Positions 23,553 through 25,344 of a stretch of DNA of 25,344 nucleotides are shown in pieces. Position numbers and translations under genes: made by a program. Source of the stretch: Facklamia sp050409585. GTDB lineage: Bacteria > Bacillota > Bacilli > Lactobacillales > Aerococcaceae. How positions within the stretch are numbered: the stretch's first letter is position 1; each line of letters starts with the position of its first letter. Location of the stretch: assembly GCF_050409585.1 (NCBI RefSeq), contig NZ_JBNUPE010000017.1, forward strand, positions 1-25,344. The letters are read 5' to 3'. The notes under the pieces are model-generated. The model did no database searches, was not told where the DNA came from, and saw only the letters and a list, made by a program, of their open reading frames with translations.

Positions 23553-25169
23553 GTGGTATCCGTAGAAAAATTATTAACAATCGACTACCTCTCGGAGATT
23601 AAATTATTAACAGATAGAAAAACAATTGAACACCAAGAAGTTAGTAACGTCGAAATAACTGAAACACCCGATGTTGAGTTTTATATCAGTCCGGAGACGT
23701 TAATTCTTACAACCGGAATGATTTTTAAAGATGATCAGTTGCAGATGATTCCCTTTATCGATTCATTAATTCGTGCTAAAGGAGTAGGTTTAGCCATTAA
23801 ATCAGGACGTTTTCTTAATGGAGAACTCCATCCCAAAGTGATTGATTATGCCAATCAGCGCAACTTTCCTATTATTAATATACCTGATAAATATCCACTC
23901 GGACGCTTACTCCATCAAATTTCAAATTATATCTGGAATCAACGAAAAGAAGAAATTGAGTTTGCGCTAAGTATTCAAAAGCAATTCTCAGACCTTTTAC
24001 TTAACAATACTTCCATTGATAAAGTAATCAATGAATTCAGTAAAATCATTAAATGTCCGATTATTCTCTTGAGCCCAATAAAAAAAGCGGTGAGTTATTC
24101 GCATCATTTCACTAAAAAACCACTTCTTATTCAATCGTTGCAGGAGCAGTTTCAAAAGCGATTTAAACAAAAACAAGTCCCTAATGATTATTTTAAAATG
24201 AAAGATGAAAATGACCAGACACTTCTAATCTCTGCCAGCAGTGTCTTTGTATTTAAATACTTTCCCCATTACTTGCTCATATTAAACCCAGAGAATATGA
24301 CCTACCCCATATCTGCCTTTACGATTGATCAAGCCAAATTAGTTCTTTCCTATATTCTTTATAAAACGGAAAAAGTTTTTTCCAGCTATTTACACACTTC
24401 CTCTAGTTTTATGTTAGAGACTATGGGAGGAGATACCTTAAATAAAGGGATTCTTTATAAAACGATTGAAGAAATTAAATATGTTGACTCCAACTATTAC
24501 TTGGCTGTTGAAGTAAATGTTTCAAGTGCACTGGAACCTAAATTAAAAACAGTTAAACTCTATGAAAAATATGCGTTAATTTTAGATTTTCTAAAAATTT
24601 ATGGTCAAGAATATTTTAAGGATATGTTTTTATTTCAAACAGACGCTAATGCCCATCTCTATCTAATCTTACAAAATCATGTCGGTAATCTGGATGAGAA
24701 ATTAATGCAGTGTCATGATGATTTGTTAAAACTGGTTAATATTGACATGATTTTTAGCGTCGGCGAATCAGTCAGTTCAATTGATCAAGTATCCAGGTCG
24801 ATTGACCAAGCGTCCTTAGCATTTAAAGCTCGATTGACAGATTATAATAAAGAGACTATTAGCTATTATAACAATTCGGGAGTTCAACATCTTTTTCACG
24901 ATATCGACAGTAAAGATATTAATTATTTTTGCGAATCAGTACTAAAAGAGTTAGCTTATCCTCAAACAAATAATTTAAAAGAATTACGTGAAACCCTTAA
25001 GGTATACTTAGATAATCAGTGTGAGACAACGTTAACTGCCAATATACTATTTGTTCATCGAAATACCGTCAAATATCGTATTGAGAAATGTCAAGAATTA
25101 TTAGGAGTTGATGTTACCGACCCAAGAGCGTCCTTAAACATTAGAATAGCCTTAATGCTTAGCGTCTAG
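23553..25169 (+). CDS. pucR: PucR-family transcriptional regulator of purine/allantoin catabolism
   Basis: 538 residues from GTG 23553. An ATG at 23544 is in frame, but the AAGGAG directly abuts it, whereas it stands 9 bases from the GTG. The N-terminal PucR ligand domain (about 1-125) includes VEKLLTIDYLSEIKLL, SPETLILTTGMIFKDD, GVGLAIKSGRFL and FPIINIPDKYPLGRLLHQI. A middle CdaR/GGDEF-like region (about 290-400) contains VDSNYYLAVEVNV. The C-terminal HTH_30 shows LRETLKVYLDNQCETTLTANILFVHRNTVKYRIEKC..LLGVD, with the recognition helix at VHRNTVKYRI. In Bacillus, PucR activates the allantoin genes in response to ureides. Here it lies directly after allD with its own promoter and is the obvious candidate to bind the shared inverted repeat. 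Confidence 0.92.
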   Translation: MVSVEKLLTIDYLSEIKLLTDRKTIEHQEVSNVEITETPDVEFYISPETLILTTGMIFKDDQLQMIPFIDSLIRAKGVGLAIKSGRFLNGELHPKVIDYANQRNFPIINIPDKYPLGRLLHQISNYIWNQRKEEIEFALSIQKQFSDLLLNNTSIDKVINEFSKIIKCPIILLSPIKKAVSYSHHFTKKPLLIQSLQEQFQKRFKQKQVPNDYFKMKDENDQTLLISASSVFVFKYFPHYLLILNPENMTYPISAFTIDQAKLVLSYILYKTEKVFSSYLHTSSSFMLETMGGDTLNKGILYKTIEEIKYVDSNYYLAVEVNVSSALEPKLKTVKLYEKYALILDFLKIYGQEYFKDMFLFQTDANAHLYLILQNHVGNLDEKLMQCHDDLLKLVNIDMIFSVGESVSSIDQVSRSIDQASLAFKARLTDYNKETISYYNNSGVQHLFHDIDSKDINYFCESVLKELAYPQTNNLKELRETLKVYLDNQCETTLTANILFVHRNTVKYRIEKCQELLGVDVTDPRASLNIRIALMLSV

Positions 25170-25196
25170 CTTATCAGTCATATGCAGATCAGTTTG

Positions 25197-25245
25197 AGCA
25201 AACTCTTATGGCTCATCGCTGGAGTTAAGAGAGTTTGCTATTTTA
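25197..25245 (+). terminator. Terminator after pucR
   Basis: AGCAAACTCT (25197-25206) pairs with AGAGTTTGCT (25230-25239), a 10-bp stem with a 23-base loop, followed by ATTTTATT. A long loop but a clear stem and T-rich tail. Beyond it, to 25344, I see no gene. Confidence 0.65.
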
Positions 25246-25344
25246 TTGCAAAGGACTTTAATAAAGATAAAAAATGCTAAAAGTTAAAATGTTAGACGAT
25301 AATACATATGTGACATAAAACAAATAAAAATAGGGAGCTTCTGA

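Noticed and set aside
25246..25344. Start of another gene at the right edge
   Set aside because: Short frames only, with no ribosome site placed before a credible start within the window.

Overview
The window is AT-rich, has closely packed genes with strong AGGAGG-type ribosome binding sites, and uses TTG starts for two genes and probably GTG for a third. Gene content (CUT1 sugar transporter without its own ATPase, FtsX/MacB-type ABC fusion, NCS1 allantoin permease, PucR regulator, DUF5596 acyltransferase) points to a low-GC Gram-positive, most likely a member of Lactobacillales. The genus cannot be fixed from sequence reading alone.

Left part (1-5344): the 5' end of a minus-strand lipoprotein with a Lys/Glu/Ser/Thr repeat tail runs off the left edge. 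It is followed by a run of decayed plus-strand genes (a DegV-family protein, a small membrane protein and a DUF1295 membrane protein), then a bidirectional-looking terminator and a 909-aa ABC ATPase-permease fusion on the minus strand. About 640 bases with no intact gene follow.

Middle part (5345-11117): a DUF7916-type TIM-barrel protein, then a carbohydrate-type (CUT1) ABC importer made of a secreted binding protein and two permeases. A convergent GNAT-like acyltransferase (DUF5596) and a histidine phosphatase complete this part. The importer's substrate cannot be read from the sequence.

Right part (11118-25169): an almost complete anaerobic-type allantoin catabolic island. The plus-strand operon allC - allantoin permease - allB takes up allantoin and converts it to allantoate and then ureidoglycine. 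A second plus-strand operon encodes a single fused AllF-AllG polypeptide, AllH, AllE (ureidoglycine to ureidoglycolate) and AllD (ureidoglycolate to oxalurate). AllF/AllG/AllH are the components of oxamate carbamoyltransferase (oxalurate + phosphate to oxamate + carbamoyl phosphate). A PucR-type regulator follows. Between the two operons, on the minus strand, sit an AEC-family exporter-like protein and an alpha/beta hydrolase. No carbamate kinase, AllA or urate-degrading enzyme is present in the window.

The most interesting signal is regulatory. An inverted repeat TTTTGT-N9-ACAAAA occurs upstream of allC and again in the divergent region between the hydrolase/AEC pair and allFG. In all three directions it lies 51-53 bases from a good -10 box, and none of these promoters has a good -35 box. 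This suggests one activator, plausibly the local PucR, controlling all three transcripts, and it ties the AEC transporter and hydrolase to allantoin use. The AEC protein is then a candidate exporter of the waste product oxamate. The hydrolase gene also appears to start at a non-canonical ATT codon.
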